This document shows positions 1 to 7,941 of a DNA stretch of 11,744 nt, piece after piece. The DNA is from an uncultured bacterium (GTDB taxonomy: Bacteria > Bacillota > Clostridia > Lachnospirales > Lachnospiraceae). The notes under the pieces were generated by a model. That model saw nothing but the letters and a program-made list of their open reading frames with translations. It did no database searches and was not told the origin of the DNA. A program made the position numbers and the translations under genes. Position 1 is the stretch's first letter. The number at the start of each line of letters is the position of its first letter. The stretch is taken from contig CAMGRE010000065.1 of NCBI GenBank assembly GCA_946061355.1, positions 1 to 11,744 on the forward strand, read 5' to 3'.

Positions 1-1
1 C

Positions 2-1120
2 ATGAGAGCAATAGGAATCGTTTTGGCAGGCGGAAATAATCATCGCATGAAGGAATTGTCACAGAAAAGGGCGATCGCGGCAATGCCGATAGCCGGCAGT
101 TACCGGAGCATTGACTTTGTGTTGAGCAATATGTCAAACTCCCATATTCAGAAGGTTGCTGTATTTACCCAGTATAATGCCAGAAGCCTGAACAATCATC
201 TGAGTTCATCCAAATGGTGGGATTTCGGGAGAAAGCAGGGAGGTCTGTCCGTGTTCACACCGGCGGTGACGGCAGACAACAGTTCCTGGTACAGGGGCAC
301 TGCGGATGCGATTTATCAGAATCTGGATTATCTGAAGAACAGTCATGAGCCTTATGTGATCATTGCATCAGGCGACTGTGTCTACAAGATGGATTACAAT
401 AAGCTGCTGGAATATCACATTGCCAAGAAAGCGGATATCACAGTGGTATGCAGGGACATGGAGGATGGCAAGAGCGTGGAACGCTACGGTACCATCCGCA
501 TGAATGAAGAGAGTCGTATCGAAGAGTTTGAGGAGAAGCCGATCATGGCGAAATCCCAGACGATCTCCTGCGGAATCTACGTGATCAGAAGGCGTCAGTT
601 GATCGAGCTGATCGAGAAGTGTGCAGAGGAAGACCGGTATGATTTCGTCAAGGATATCCTGATCCGATACAAGAATCTGAAACGGATTTATGGCTATAAG
701 CTGCGGACATACTGGAGGAACATCGCTTCGGTTGAGGATTATTTTGACACCAACATGGATTTCCTGAAACCGGATATCAGAAGGTACTTTTTCCAGGAAT
801 TTCCGGATATTTATTCCAAGGTGGATGATCTGCCGCCGGCCAAATACAATCCGGGAGCCAAGGTGAAAAACAGTCTGATTTCCAGTGGGTGCATTATCAA
901 CGGTTCAGTGGAAGATTCCGTTGTATTTAAGAGTGCATATATCGGAAACAACTGTGTGATCAAGAATTCCATTATCTTGAATGATGTATACATCGGAGAT
1001 AATACGGTGATCGAGAACTGCATTGTGGAAAGCAGGGATACCTTCCCGGCAAATTCCCGGTACATAGGAGAGGATGGTATCAAGATCGTAATCGAAAAAA
1101 ATATGCGGTATACGTTCTAA
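2..1120 (+). CDS. glgD: GlgD, regulatory-type subunit of glucose-1-phosphate adenylyltransferase
   Basis: ADP-glucose pyrophosphorylase family protein of glycogen synthesis. In Bacillota, GlgD pairs with catalytic GlgC in the cytoplasm and modulates it. Seen: an N-terminal nucleotidyltransferase fold starting MRAIGIVLAGGNN, the WWDFGRKQGG and WYRGTADAIYQN motifs (about residues 72-107), SGDCVYKMDY at 123-132 keeping Asp125, and a C-terminal left-handed beta-helix of hexapeptide repeats (about 288-345). The KRAKPA-type segment of GlgC reads KRAIAA at 22-27, so the second lysine is lost; this, with GDC in place of GDH, fits GlgD rather than GlgC. The 372 residues are full length for the family and the start is the family's usual one, although its ribosome binding site lies outside the window. 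glgC is probably just upstream (inference). spoVG follows after 26 bases, so the two are probably co-transcribed. Confidence 0.95.
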   Translation: MRAIGIVLAGGNNHRMKELSQKRAIAAMPIAGSYRSIDFVLSNMSNSHIQKVAVFTQYNARSLNNHLSSSKWWDFGRKQGGLSVFTPAVTADNSSWYRGTADAIYQNLDYLKNSHEPYVIIASGDCVYKMDYNKLLEYHIAKKADITVVCRDMEDGKSVERYGTIRMNEESRIEEFEEKPIMAKSQTISCGIYVIRRRQLIELIEKCAEEDRYDFVKDILIRYKNLKRIYGYKLRTYWRNIASVEDYFDTNMDFLKPDIRRYFFQEFPDIYSKVDDLPPAKYNPGAKVKNSLISSGCIINGSVEDSVVFKSAYIGNNCVIKNSIILNDVYIGDNTVIENCIVESRDTFPANSRYIGEDGIKIVIEKNMRYTF

Positions 1121-1146
1121 GGGGTAGATAAAGGGGGATTACAAAC

Positions 1147-1425
1147 GTGAAAATTACAGACGTTCGGGTACGTAAGATCGAAAAAGAAGGAAAGATGAAA
1201 GCGATCGTTTCCATTACGATCGACAATGAATTTGTGGTGCATGACATCAAAGTGATAGAGGGTGAGAAAGGACTCTTCATTGCGATGCCGAGCAAAAAAG
1301 CGACAGATGGGGAATACAGAGATATTGCGCATCCGATCAATTCGGGCACCAGAGACAGTATCCAGAGGGTGATCCTGGAGCAGTACGAAAAGGCGCTTAA
1401 GGAGCCGGAAGAGGTTGTAGAATAA
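1147..1425 (+). CDS. spoVG: SpoVG, septation/sporulation regulatory nucleic-acid-binding protein
   Basis: Small conserved protein that in Bacillota affects asymmetric septation, sporulation and virulence genes, and in several species binds DNA or RNA. Seen: family start MKITDVRVRKI, the core IVSITIDNEFVVHDIKVIEG, and the signature GLFIAMPSKK (about residues 42-51) followed by YRDIAHPINS. The 92 residues match the usual 85-100. The start is GTG, supported by AGGGGGAT at 1132-1139 with a spacer of about seven bases. It lies 26 bases after glgD. B. subtilis spoVG has its own sigma-H promoter; here the gap is too short to hold one, so transcription must come from glgD or from inside it. A perfect hairpin follows 18 bases after the stop. 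Confidence 0.95.
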   Translation: MKITDVRVRKIEKEGKMKAIVSITIDNEFVVHDIKVIEGEKGLFIAMPSKKATDGEYRDIAHPINSGTRDSIQRVILEQYEKALKEPEEVVE

Positions 1426-1443
1426 TTAAAAATGGGGTAAAGT

Positions 1444-1476
1444 AAAAGGGAACTGTCCGGTGACAGTTCCCTTTTC
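1444..1476 (+). terminator. Perfect 14-bp hairpin between spoVG and pth (terminator or attenuator)
   Basis: AAAAGGGAACTGTC (1444-1457), loop CGGT (1458-1461), GACAGTTCCCTTTT (1462-1475). The two arms are perfectly complementary. Because the T run lies within the stem and only C-ATATG follows, it is a slightly unusual intrinsic terminator. It ends about nine bases before the pth ribosome binding site, leaving no room for a new promoter in between. It may therefore attenuate read-through, stabilise the spoVG mRNA 3' end, or be a copy of a dispersed palindromic repeat. Confidence 0.75.
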
Positions 1477-1484
1477 ATATGATA

Positions 1485-1492
1485 GAGGGGAG
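1485..1492 (+). promoter_or_regulatory. Ribosome binding site deciding the pth start
   Basis: GAGGGGAG at 1485-1492 lies seven bases before the ATG at 1500. It rules out the upstream in-frame ATG at 1479, which would add seven non-family residues and has no Shine-Dalgarno sequence. Confidence 0.75.
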
Positions 1493-1499
1493 AAATCAA

Positions 1500-2093
1500 A
1501 TGTTTATTATTGCAGGTCTGGGAAATCCGGGGAAACAATATGAAAATACAAGACATAATACGGGGTTTTCCGTCATAGATGTTATAGCGGAGGAGTTCGA
1601 TATCGCGGTACTCGAGAAAAAGCATAAGGCGATCATCGGGAAGGGCTATATTGACGGACAGAAGGTGATTCTGGCAAAGCCGCAGACCTTTATGAATCTC
1701 AGCGGAGAGAGCATTCGGGAGCTGATTGATTATTACAAGGTGGACGAGACGTCCGAACTGATCGTGATCTATGATGACGTCAGCATGGACGTCGGACAGC
1801 TCAGGATTCGTAAGAAGGGCAGCGCCGGAGGGCATAACGGGATCAAAAATATCATAGCACATCTGGGACATGATACCTTCTTAAGGATTAAAGTCGGTGT
1901 GGGGGAGAAGCCGAAGGGATATGATCTGGCAGATTATGTTTTGGGACATTTCACGCAGGATGAGCAGAAGATCATGCGGGAGAGCGCCGGACAGGCGGCC
2001 AGGGCTGTGCAGCTTCTGGTTCAGGGTGATGTGGACAAGGCGATGAATGATTATAACAAAAAAGTAAGAGGTGCGGAAGGTGACGGCGTTTGA
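1500..2093 (+). CDS. pth: Peptidyl-tRNA hydrolase (bacterial Pth)
   Basis: Cytoplasmic esterase that frees tRNA from peptidyl-tRNAs dropped by stalled ribosomes (EC 3.1.1.29). Seen from the ATG at 1500, 197 residues: IIAGLGNPG at 3-11 and the catalytic stretch YENTRHNTGF at 14-23. The active-site set is Asn9, His19, Asn66 (FMNLSG), Asp92 (YDDVSMDVG) and Asn113 (GGHNG), each one or two positions from the Escherichia coli numbering. The length is normal for the family. The protein begins at the first residue of the fold, which supports this start over the ATG at 1479. The gene follows the 1444-1476 hairpin and its end overlaps mfd by 14 bases, implying translational coupling. In B. subtilis the same gene (spoVC) lies in the spoVG-mfd cluster. 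Confidence 0.96.
   Translation: MFIIAGLGNPGKQYENTRHNTGFSVIDVIAEEFDIAVLEKKHKAIIGKGYIDGQKVILAKPQTFMNLSGESIRELIDYYKVDETSELIVIYDDVSMDVGQLRIRKKGSAGGHNGIKNIIAHLGHDTFLRIKVGVGEKPKGYDLADYVLGHFTQDEQKIMRESAGQAARAVQLLVQGDVDKAMNDYNKKVRGAEGDGV
2068..2073 (+). promoter_or_regulatory. Ribosome binding site deciding the mfd start, inside pth
   Basis: GAGGTG at 2068-2073 matches the 3' end of 16S rRNA and lies six bases before the GTG at 2080. The GTG at 2071 is part of this site and has no comparable sequence upstream. The ATG at 2110 has GGGAG directly against it with almost no spacer. Confidence 0.6.
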
Positions 2094-5000
2094 GACACCC
2101 TTTAGGGAGATGAGTGAGTTCCCGCAGATGCGGGAGCAGCTTCAAAAGAGTGGGAGACCGATCAGCATCAGCGGATGTGTGGATTCCCAGAAACTGCATA
2201 TGGCTTACGGGCTCAGCGAAGGATTTCGGTACAAACTCTTCGTTACATACAGTGAATTAAGAGCAAAAGAGTTGTATGAGGATTATCAGTTGTACGACAG
2301 AAATGTGATGCTCTATCCGGCAAAGGATCTGATCTTTTATCAGGCTGATGTCCATGGCAACAGGCTGACAATGGAGCGCATGAAAGTACTGAAAAGGATT
2401 CTGGAAGGGACGCCCGTTACCGTCATCACCACATTCGCAGGATTGATGGCGGCACAGGCGCCGCTTTCGTCTCTGGAGGCGGGCGTTGTCCATGTGCGTA
2501 AAGGCGGTGAAGTGTCAGAACGAGAACTTGCAAAGACGCTGGTGGCTGCCGGTTATGAGAAAACCTATCAGGTTGAGAATCCGGGACAGTTCTCTATCCG
2601 TGGCGGGATCATTGACGTATTTGATATGACGGAGGAGAATCCTTTCCGAATCGAACTGTGGGGCGATGAGGTGGATTCTCTGCGCAGTTTTGATGTGCAG
2701 AGCCAGCGTTCGATCGAGGATCTGTCATCGGTCGATATTTATCCGGCCTCGGAGCTGGTACTTTTTGAGAAAGAGATCCGTGCGGGAATCAGGGCGATTG
2801 AGGAGGACGGCAGCAGGCTGGAGAAGCAGCTGCGGGAAGCCTTTCACACGGAGGAGGCTCACAGGGTCAGGAGCCAGGTGGAGGAACTGAAGGAGCAGAT
2901 ACAGGAGAGCCGGTATCTGTTGAATCTTGAGAGCTATCTGAGATATTTTTATCCGGATACCTGTTCTCTGCTTGATTTTTTTGACAGAGATAAGCTGTTT
3001 GTGGGTATCGACGAACCGTCAAGAGTACGGGAGCACGCAGATGCGGTGGAACTGGAATTCCGGGAGAGTATGGAACATCGCGCGGAAAAAGGGTATATTC
3101 TGCCGCGTCAGATGGAGCTTATGGACAGCGTGGACAAGACTGCCGCAAAATGCGCAGGCTGCCATGTGGCAATGTTGTCCGCAATTGACCGGAAGGGCGG
3201 TCTGCTGAAGGCGGACGCAAGATTTGACATCACTGCGAAATCGATCGCTCCCTATAACAACAGTTTTGAGACATTGCTGAAGGATCTGAGGCGTTATAAA
3301 AAGGAAGGGAGCAGGGTTCTTTTGCTGTGCGGCTCGCGGACAAGGGCGAAGCGTCTGGCCAAGGATCTGCTGGATAATGATCTGACGGCATTTTATTCGG
3401 AGGATCCTATGCGGGAGGTTCAGCCCGGTGAGATCATGCTGCGATACGGACATGTCTTAAAAGGATTTGAATATCCGCTTTTGAAATATGTCGTGCTGTC
3501 TGAGAGTGACATTTTTGGTGCGGAGAAGAAGAAAAAGAAAAAAAGAAGGCAGTATGAGGGACAGAAGATCCATGATTTCGCCGAGCTGCAGGTCGGGGAT
3601 TATGTTGTACACGAACGACATGGCCTCGGTATTTATAGAGGGATCGAGAAGGTTGAGGTTGAGGGCGTTGTCAAGGACTATATGAAGATCGAGTACCGGG
3701 ACGGCGGCAACCTCTATGTGCTTGCAACCGGCTTTGACTCTGTACAGAAATATGCTTCCGCTGATGCGAAAGTGCCGAAATTGAATAAGCTTGGCACGCA
3801 GGAGTGGAACCGCACGCGTTCCAAGGTAAAGAGCGCCGTGAATGAGGTCGCGCAGGATCTGGTGGAACTCTATGCGGCGAGACAGCAGAAAGATGGCTAT
3901 CAGTTTGACAGGGATTCCGTCTGGCAGCGTGAATTTGAAGAGATGTTTCCCTTTGAGGAGACGGAGGATCAGATGCTCGCCATCGAGGCCACCAAGTCGG
4001 ATATGGAGAGCAAAAAGATCATGGACCGCCTGATCTGCGGAGATGTGGGGTACGGAAAGACGGAGATTGCCATCCGGGCCGCATTCAAAGCGGTACAGAG
4101 CGGTAAGCAGGTGGTCTATCTGGTGCCGACGACCATTCTGGCACAGCAGCACTACAATACCTTTGTACAGCGCCTGAAAGATTTCCCGGTGCGCGTGGAG
4201 CTGATGTGCAGGTTCCGCGCTCCGGCAGAGATGAAGAAAACGGTGGAAGGACTGCGGAAGGGCAGCGTGGATATTGTCATCGGAACGCACAGGGTATTGT
4301 CGAAGGATGTGGCATTTAGGGATCTTGGGTTGCTTGTGATCGATGAGGAGCAGCGTTTTGGTGTCACACACAAGGAAAAGATCAAAAAAATGCGTGAGAA
4401 TGTGGATGTCCTCACACTCACTGCTACGCCGATCCCCCGCACGCTGCATATGAGTCTGGTGGGGATCCGGGATATGAGCGTGCTGGAGGAGGCGCCCAGA
4501 GAGAGGATGCCCATTCAGACGTATGTGATGGAATACAATGAGGAGATGGTCAGGGAGGCGATCGTCCGGGAGTTGTCCAGAGGCGGACAGGTTTACTATG
4601 TCTATAACCGGGTCAATCAGATCGCAGACGTGGCGGCGTCCATAGGGCAGCTTGTGCCGGAGGCGACGGTAGCGTTTGCCCATGGGCAGATGAAAGAGCG
4701 GGAACTGGAACAGATCATGTATGATTTTATCGCAGGCGACATTGATGTGCTGGTTTCCACTACCATTATCGAGACGGGGCTCGATATCCCGAATGTGAAT
4801 ACCATGATCATCCATGATTCGGACAATATGGGGCTTGCCCAGCTGTATCAGCTCAGGGGCAGAGTGGGACGCTCCAACCGCACGGCGTATGCGTTCCTGA
4901 TGTATAAGCGCGACAAGGTGTTAAAGGAGGTCGCAGAGAAGCGTCTCCAGGCGATCCGGGAATTCACGGATCTGGGCAGCGGTTTCAAGATTGCCATGCG

Positions 5001-5607
5001 TGACCTGGAGATCCGCGGCGCCGGAAACCTGTTAGGTGAGAGACAGCACGGTCATATGGCTGCGGTAGGGTATGACCTGTACTGCAAGATGTTAAACGAA
5101 GCGGTGAAGAATCTGAAGGGCGAGACCACGATAGAAGACTTTGCCACTACGGTGGATCTGGATGTGGATGCTTATATTCCCGGATCGTATATTGTGAACG
5201 AGATCCAGAAGCTTGATATTTATAAGCGGATCGCCGAGATTGAGAGTCCTGCTGAATGTGAGGATATGAAGGAAGAGCTTTTGGATCGTTTCGGCGAAAT
5301 TCCGCGTTCCGTGGAAAATCTACTGCGCATCGCGTTGATCAGAAACCGCGCCCATCAGTTCTATCTGAGTGAGGTGCAGGGCAAAAACGAGGCGCTTCAG
5401 TTTACCTTTGAAGAGCAGGCGCCTATTCATGTGGAGCAGATCCCGGAGTTCCTCAAAGCCTGTGGCAATAAGATGAAATTCTGTCCCAAGGGAGATCCGC
5501 ACCTGATCTATCGATACAAAAAATGCGGATTCGCGGAGAAGGATGCGGAGATGCTGCTTGGGCTGACGGAGGATCTGTTGGAAAAAATCGGGCAGATTCT
5601 GTTCTGA
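2080..5607 (+). CDS. mfd: Mfd, transcription-repair coupling factor
   Basis: DNA translocase that pushes stalled RNA polymerase off lesions and recruits UvrA for nucleotide excision repair; it acts on DNA in the cytoplasm. Seen, numbering from the GTG at 2080 (1175 residues; B. subtilis about 1177): a UvrB-like N-terminal region to about residue 350; a lysine/arginine linker near 482-490; the CarD-like RNA polymerase interaction domain from about 500 (VGDYVVHERHGLGIYRG). Superfamily 2 helicase motifs follow: Walker A GDVGYGKT at 654-661, DEEQ at 755-758, TATPIPRT, and QLRGRVGR at 924-931. The C-terminal UvrA-interaction (TRCF) domain includes LLDRFGEIP near 1067-1075. All key motifs are intact. 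The start overlaps the end of pth by 14 bases. An alternative start at 2071 would add three residues. Confidence 0.96.
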   Translation: MTAFETPFREMSEFPQMREQLQKSGRPISISGCVDSQKLHMAYGLSEGFRYKLFVTYSELRAKELYEDYQLYDRNVMLYPAKDLIFYQADVHGNRLTMERMKVLKRILEGTPVTVITTFAGLMAAQAPLSSLEAGVVHVRKGGEVSERELAKTLVAAGYEKTYQVENPGQFSIRGGIIDVFDMTEENPFRIELWGDEVDSLRSFDVQSQRSIEDLSSVDIYPASELVLFEKEIRAGIRAIEEDGSRLEKQLREAFHTEEAHRVRSQVEELKEQIQESRYLLNLESYLRYFYPDTCSLLDFFDRDKLFVGIDEPSRVREHADAVELEFRESMEHRAEKGYILPRQMELMDSVDKTAAKCAGCHVAMLSAIDRKGGLLKADARFDITAKSIAPYNNSFETLLKDLRRYKKEGSRVLLLCGSRTRAKRLAKDLLDNDLTAFYSEDPMREVQPGEIMLRYGHVLKGFEYPLLKYVVLSESDIFGAEKKKKKKRRQYEGQKIHDFAELQVGDYVVHERHGLGIYRGIEKVEVEGVVKDYMKIEYRDGGNLYVLATGFDSVQKYASADAKVPKLNKLGTQEWNRTRSKVKSAVNEVAQDLVELYAARQQKDGYQFDRDSVWQREFEEMFPFEETEDQMLAIEATKSDMESKKIMDRLICGDVGYGKTEIAIRAAFKAVQSGKQVVYLVPTTILAQQHYNTFVQRLKDFPVRVELMCRFRAPAEMKKTVEGLRKGSVDIVIGTHRVLSKDVAFRDLGLLVIDEEQRFGVTHKEKIKKMRENVDVLTLTATPIPRTLHMSLVGIRDMSVLEEAPRERMPIQTYVMEYNEEMVREAIVRELSRGGQVYYVYNRVNQIADVAASIGQLVPEATVAFAHGQMKERELEQIMYDFIAGDIDVLVSTTIIETGLDIPNVNTMIIHDSDNMGLAQLYQLRGRVGRSNRTAYAFLMYKRDKVLKEVAEKRLQAIREFTDLGSGFKIAMRDLEIRGAGNLLGERQHGHMAAVGYDLYCKMLNEAVKNLKGETTIEDFATTVDLDVDAYIPGSYIVNEIQKLDIYKRIAEIESPAECEDMKEELLDRFGEIPRSVENLLRIALIRNRAHQFYLSEVQGKNEALQFTFEEQAPIHVEQIPEFLKACGNKMKFCPKGDPHLIYRYKKCGFAEKDAEMLLGLTEDLLEKIGQILF

Positions 5608-5652
5608 GAAGAGTTGACTTGATGCTGACATAAGATAAATGGAACCGATTCG

Positions 5653-5681
5653 GAATAATTCCCGTTGTTTTCCACATAATA
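5653..5681 (+). promoter_or_regulatory. Candidate sigma-G promoter of spoVT, within the 180-base mfd-spoVT gap
   Basis: GAATA at 5653-5657 and CATAATA at 5675-5681, spaced by 17 bases, fit the published B. subtilis sigma-G pattern (about GHATR, 17-18 bases, CATWHTA). spoVT is a known sigma-G target in B. subtilis, which supports the reading. A short palindrome, CGGAATAATTCCCG, covers the -35 element and could be a regulator site (inference). A separate TTGACT at 5614-5619 has no good -10 partner. The rest of the gap is an untranslated leader of about 100 bases with a small GCCT-CAT-AGGC hairpin and no further gene. Confidence 0.5.
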
Positions 5682-5787
5682 ACTCCACAGCTTTAATTTA
5701 GCAAATCAGGATAGATGTTCTGCGGCCTCATAGGCAGGAAGGCACCGGAACAATCCTTGTAAAATAAGCAATTGGAGGAAAAATGAT

Positions 5788-6333
5788 ATGAAAGCAACCG
5801 GAATTGTGAGAAGAATAGATGATCTGGGCAGAATCGTCATCCCGAAAGAGATTCGCCGCACACTGCGGATCAGGGAATCTGACCCACTGGAAATCTTTAC
5901 GGACCGCGAGGGTGAAATCATCCTGAAGAAGTACTCCCCGATCGGAGAATTGAACACATTTGCCAAGCAGTATGCCGACAGTCTCGCGCAGGTGTCGGGA
6001 CATACAGCGCTGATCGCTGACAGAGATCAGATCATTGCTGCTTCGGGCGGTTATAAGAACATTGTGGGAAAGTCGATCAGCCGGGATCTGGAGGAAAAAC
6101 TGGATAAGAGAGAGACCTTTTTGTCCTCCAGGGGAGAACGGAACTTTATCAGCATTGCGGATGGGGAAGAGGGAGAATATATCCATGAGGCGGTCAGCGC
6201 CATCATCTGTGAGGGCGATGTGATCGGCGCCGTGATTCTGTTGAACAATGATCAGAAGAGTAAGATGGGAGAGGTGGAGCAGAAGCTTGTCCTGTCAGCA
6301 TCCTCCTTCCTGGGAAGGCAGATGCAGAGCTGA
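5788..6333 (+). CDS. spoVT: SpoVT, stage V sporulation regulator (AbrB-type DNA-binding plus GAF-like domain)
   Basis: Transcription factor that in B. subtilis adjusts sigma-G-dependent genes in the forespore and affects spore coat and germination. Seen: an N-terminal swapped-hairpin AbrB domain at 1-50 (MKATGIVRRIDDLGRIVIPK, then EIRRTLRI and PLEIFTDREGEIILKKYSP), followed by a GAF-like domain at about 55-178 containing GHTALIADRDQIIAASGG and AVSAIICEGDVIGAVIL. The 181 residues compare with 178 in B. subtilis. GGAGGA at 5774-5779 sets the start at 5788. The GAF-like domain separates it from plain AbrB proteins. It follows mfd as in Bacillus, but after a 180-base gap with its own likely promoter, and is closed by the hairpin at 6368-6415. 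Confidence 0.94.
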   Translation: MKATGIVRRIDDLGRIVIPKEIRRTLRIRESDPLEIFTDREGEIILKKYSPIGELNTFAKQYADSLAQVSGHTALIADRDQIIAASGGYKNIVGKSISRDLEEKLDKRETFLSSRGERNFISIADGEEGEYIHEAVSAIICEGDVIGAVILLNNDQKSKMGEVEQKLVLSASSFLGRQMQS

Positions 6334-6367
6334 GTCGTACAGTGCATCATAGGAATCAATGAAAAAG

Positions 6368-6415
6368 AAAAGCCGGGATATCCGTTGTATTGTCAGCGGA
6401 CACGCCGGCTTTTTG
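6368..6415. terminator. Shared terminator between convergent spoVT and pncB
   Basis: Outer arms AAAAGCCGG (6368-6376) and CCGGCTTTT (6405-6413) are perfectly complementary. After an internal loop, TCCG (6381-6384) pairs with CGGA (6397-6400). The A run on one side and T run on the other let it act in both directions. It starts 35 bases after the spoVT stop and ends right at the pncB stop codon. Confidence 0.85.
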
Positions 6416-7873
6416 TTATGACTGGCTCATCTGATCCAGCAATTCGATCTTCATATCATACAATTTTTTGGAGAGATCGACATGGACATTGTGGGGATTC
6501 ACGAGACGTCTGGTCTCATCCCACAGCGTGTCGAGCTCCTTCTGACAGATGTCCCGGATCTCCATGGTCTTTGGTGAGGTATAGCAGCATTCACCGTCGA
6601 TAAAGATCGGTACGGGAAGTTCTCTCAAGGTGTAGGAACCGGCGGCGAGCTTCGTCTTTTTCCACGGCTCCAATGGGTCAAAAATAAGCAGAGGATCATT
6701 CTCATCAAACACTTCACCCACGAGACAGATGAGATCCGCCTTGATCTTTCCGGTTTCCTTCTCATAAATGCGATAAATGGTCTTATTTCCCGGATTGGTG
6801 ATCTTTTCACTGTTTTCGGACAGCTTGATCTTAGGGATAAATTCGCCGGTAGCGTTGTCTTTTACGGCAGCGAGCTTGTACACACCGCCGAAAGAAGGAC
6901 AGTCTCTGGAGGTGATCAGGCTTGTCCCGACGCCCCAGGAAGTGATGGCTGCGCCCTGCGTCTTCAGACTGTCGATCAGGAACTCGTCCAGATCGTTGGA
7001 GGCGGAGATCACTGCGTCCTTAAATCCGGCAGCGTCCAGCATTTTGCGCGCCTTCTTTGACAGATAGGCGAGATCGCCGCTGTCCAGGCGGATGCCGTAG
7101 TAGGTCAGCGGAATGCCCGCCTCACGCATTTCCGTGAAAACTTTGATCGCATTCGGAACGCCGGATTTCAGCGTGTCATACGTGTCTACCAGCAGGATGC
7201 ATGCGGAAGGGTACATATCCGCATATGCCTTGAACGCCGTGTATTCATCAGGAAAGCTCATGATCCAGCTGTGCGCGTGAGTGCCCTTGACAGGGACGTC
7301 AAAGAGCTGACCGGTCAGTACATTGCTGGTGCCGATGCATCCGCCGATCACTGCCGCTCTCGCACCGTAAGTGCCGGCATCCGGCCCCTGTGCACGCCGC
7401 AGACCGAACTCCATGATGCCGTCGCCCTTGGCGGCGTAGCAGACTCTGGAGGCCTTTGTGGCGATCAGACATTGATGGTTCATGATGTTTAAGATCGCGG
7501 TTTCCACAAGCTGTGCCTGCATGATCGGAGCGATCACTTTGATGATCGGTTCCCTGGGGAAGATCACGGTTCCCTCGGGGATCGCGTAGATGCTTCCGGT
7601 GAAACGGAATTTACTGAGATAATCGAGAAAATCCGGCTCAAAAATATTCAGGCTTGCGAGATATTCGATATCCTGCTTCCCGAAATGAAGATTCTTTACA
7701 TAATTGATCACCTGCTCCAGTCCGGCGCAGATCGCATAGCCGCCATCCACGGGATTGTTCCGGTAAAATACGTCAAAGATCACGGTTTCGTTCTGATCTT
7801 TGTTTTTGAAATAACCCTGCATCATGGTCAGCTCGTAAAGATCTGTCATCAGGGTTAGGTTTTGTCGGTCCAT
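6416..7873 (-). CDS. pncB: Nicotinate phosphoribosyltransferase
   Basis: Joins nicotinate and phosphoribosyl pyrophosphate to give nicotinate mononucleotide with ATP hydrolysis (EC 6.3.4.21), the entry step of the Preiss-Handler NAD salvage route; cytoplasmic. Seen, 485 residues: start MDRQNLTLMTDLYELTMMQG, FDVFYRNNP near 33-41, MEFGLRRAQGPDAG near 154-167, GTSNVLTG near 181-188, and GTHAHSW at 197-203, whose His201 matches the family's phosphorylated histidine. Later come VDTYDT, the RLDSGDL phosphoribosyl-binding loop, SNDLDE and GVGTSLITS. A C-terminal extension ends the protein, as in the long bacterial form. AGGAGG (opposite 7880-7885) sits six bases before the ATG. It is a single-gene unit running against spoVT, with its own promoter at 7942-7970. 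I saw no clear niacin-repressor operator. Confidence 0.95.
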   Translation of the reverse strand: MDRQNLTLMTDLYELTMMQGYFKNKDQNETVIFDVFYRNNPVDGGYAICAGLEQVINYVKNLHFGKQDIEYLASLNIFEPDFLDYLSKFRFTGSIYAIPEGTVIFPREPIIKVIAPIMQAQLVETAILNIMNHQCLIATKASRVCYAAKGDGIMEFGLRRAQGPDAGTYGARAAVIGGCIGTSNVLTGQLFDVPVKGTHAHSWIMSFPDEYTAFKAYADMYPSACILLVDTYDTLKSGVPNAIKVFTEMREAGIPLTYYGIRLDSGDLAYLSKKARKMLDAAGFKDAVISASNDLDEFLIDSLKTQGAAITSWGVGTSLITSRDCPSFGGVYKLAAVKDNATGEFIPKIKLSENSEKITNPGNKTIYRIYEKETGKIKADLICLVGEVFDENDPLLIFDPLEPWKKTKLAAGSYTLRELPVPIFIDGECCYTSPKTMEIRDICQKELDTLWDETRRLVNPHNVHVDLSKKLYDMKIELLDQMSQS

Positions 7874-7899
7874 GTCATGCCTCCTGTTTTGGACATAAG

Positions 7900-7914
7900 G
7901 CGCCTATCCGGCGC
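7900..7914 (-). other. Small GC-rich hairpin in the pncB leader
   Basis: GCGCC, loop TATCC, GGCGC (on the + strand) lies in the 5' untranslated region of pncB, about 15 bases upstream of the AGGAGG. It is too short to name as a riboswitch. It could affect mRNA stability or be chance. Confidence 0.3.
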
Positions 7915-7941
7915 TGCGTTATGATATCATTCTTATCCTTT

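Noticed and set aside
1479..1499. Earlier in-frame ATG for pth at 1479
   Set aside because: It lacks a ribosome binding site and adds residues outside the family fold. GAGGGGAG at 1485-1492 serves the ATG at 1500.
1080..1871. 263-codon open frame on the - strand across spoVG and pth
   Set aside because: It lies antisense to two clearly conserved genes and crosses the spoVG-pth hairpin. I see no domain or ribosome binding site.
3525..3550. A-rich run in mfd as a possible programmed frameshift site
   Set aside because: It encodes the lysine-rich linker usual before the RNA polymerase interaction domain of Mfd, and the frame is open on both sides.
3457..4815. 452-codon open frame on the - strand inside mfd
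   Set aside because: mfd carries intact helicase motifs through the whole span. The antisense product is rich in His, Leu and Arg, with no recognisable domain, as expected of a shadow frame.
5783..5791. ATG at 5783 just before the spoVT start
   Set aside because: It is out of frame and stops after two codons (ATG ATA TGA). The GGAGGA spacing fits 5788.
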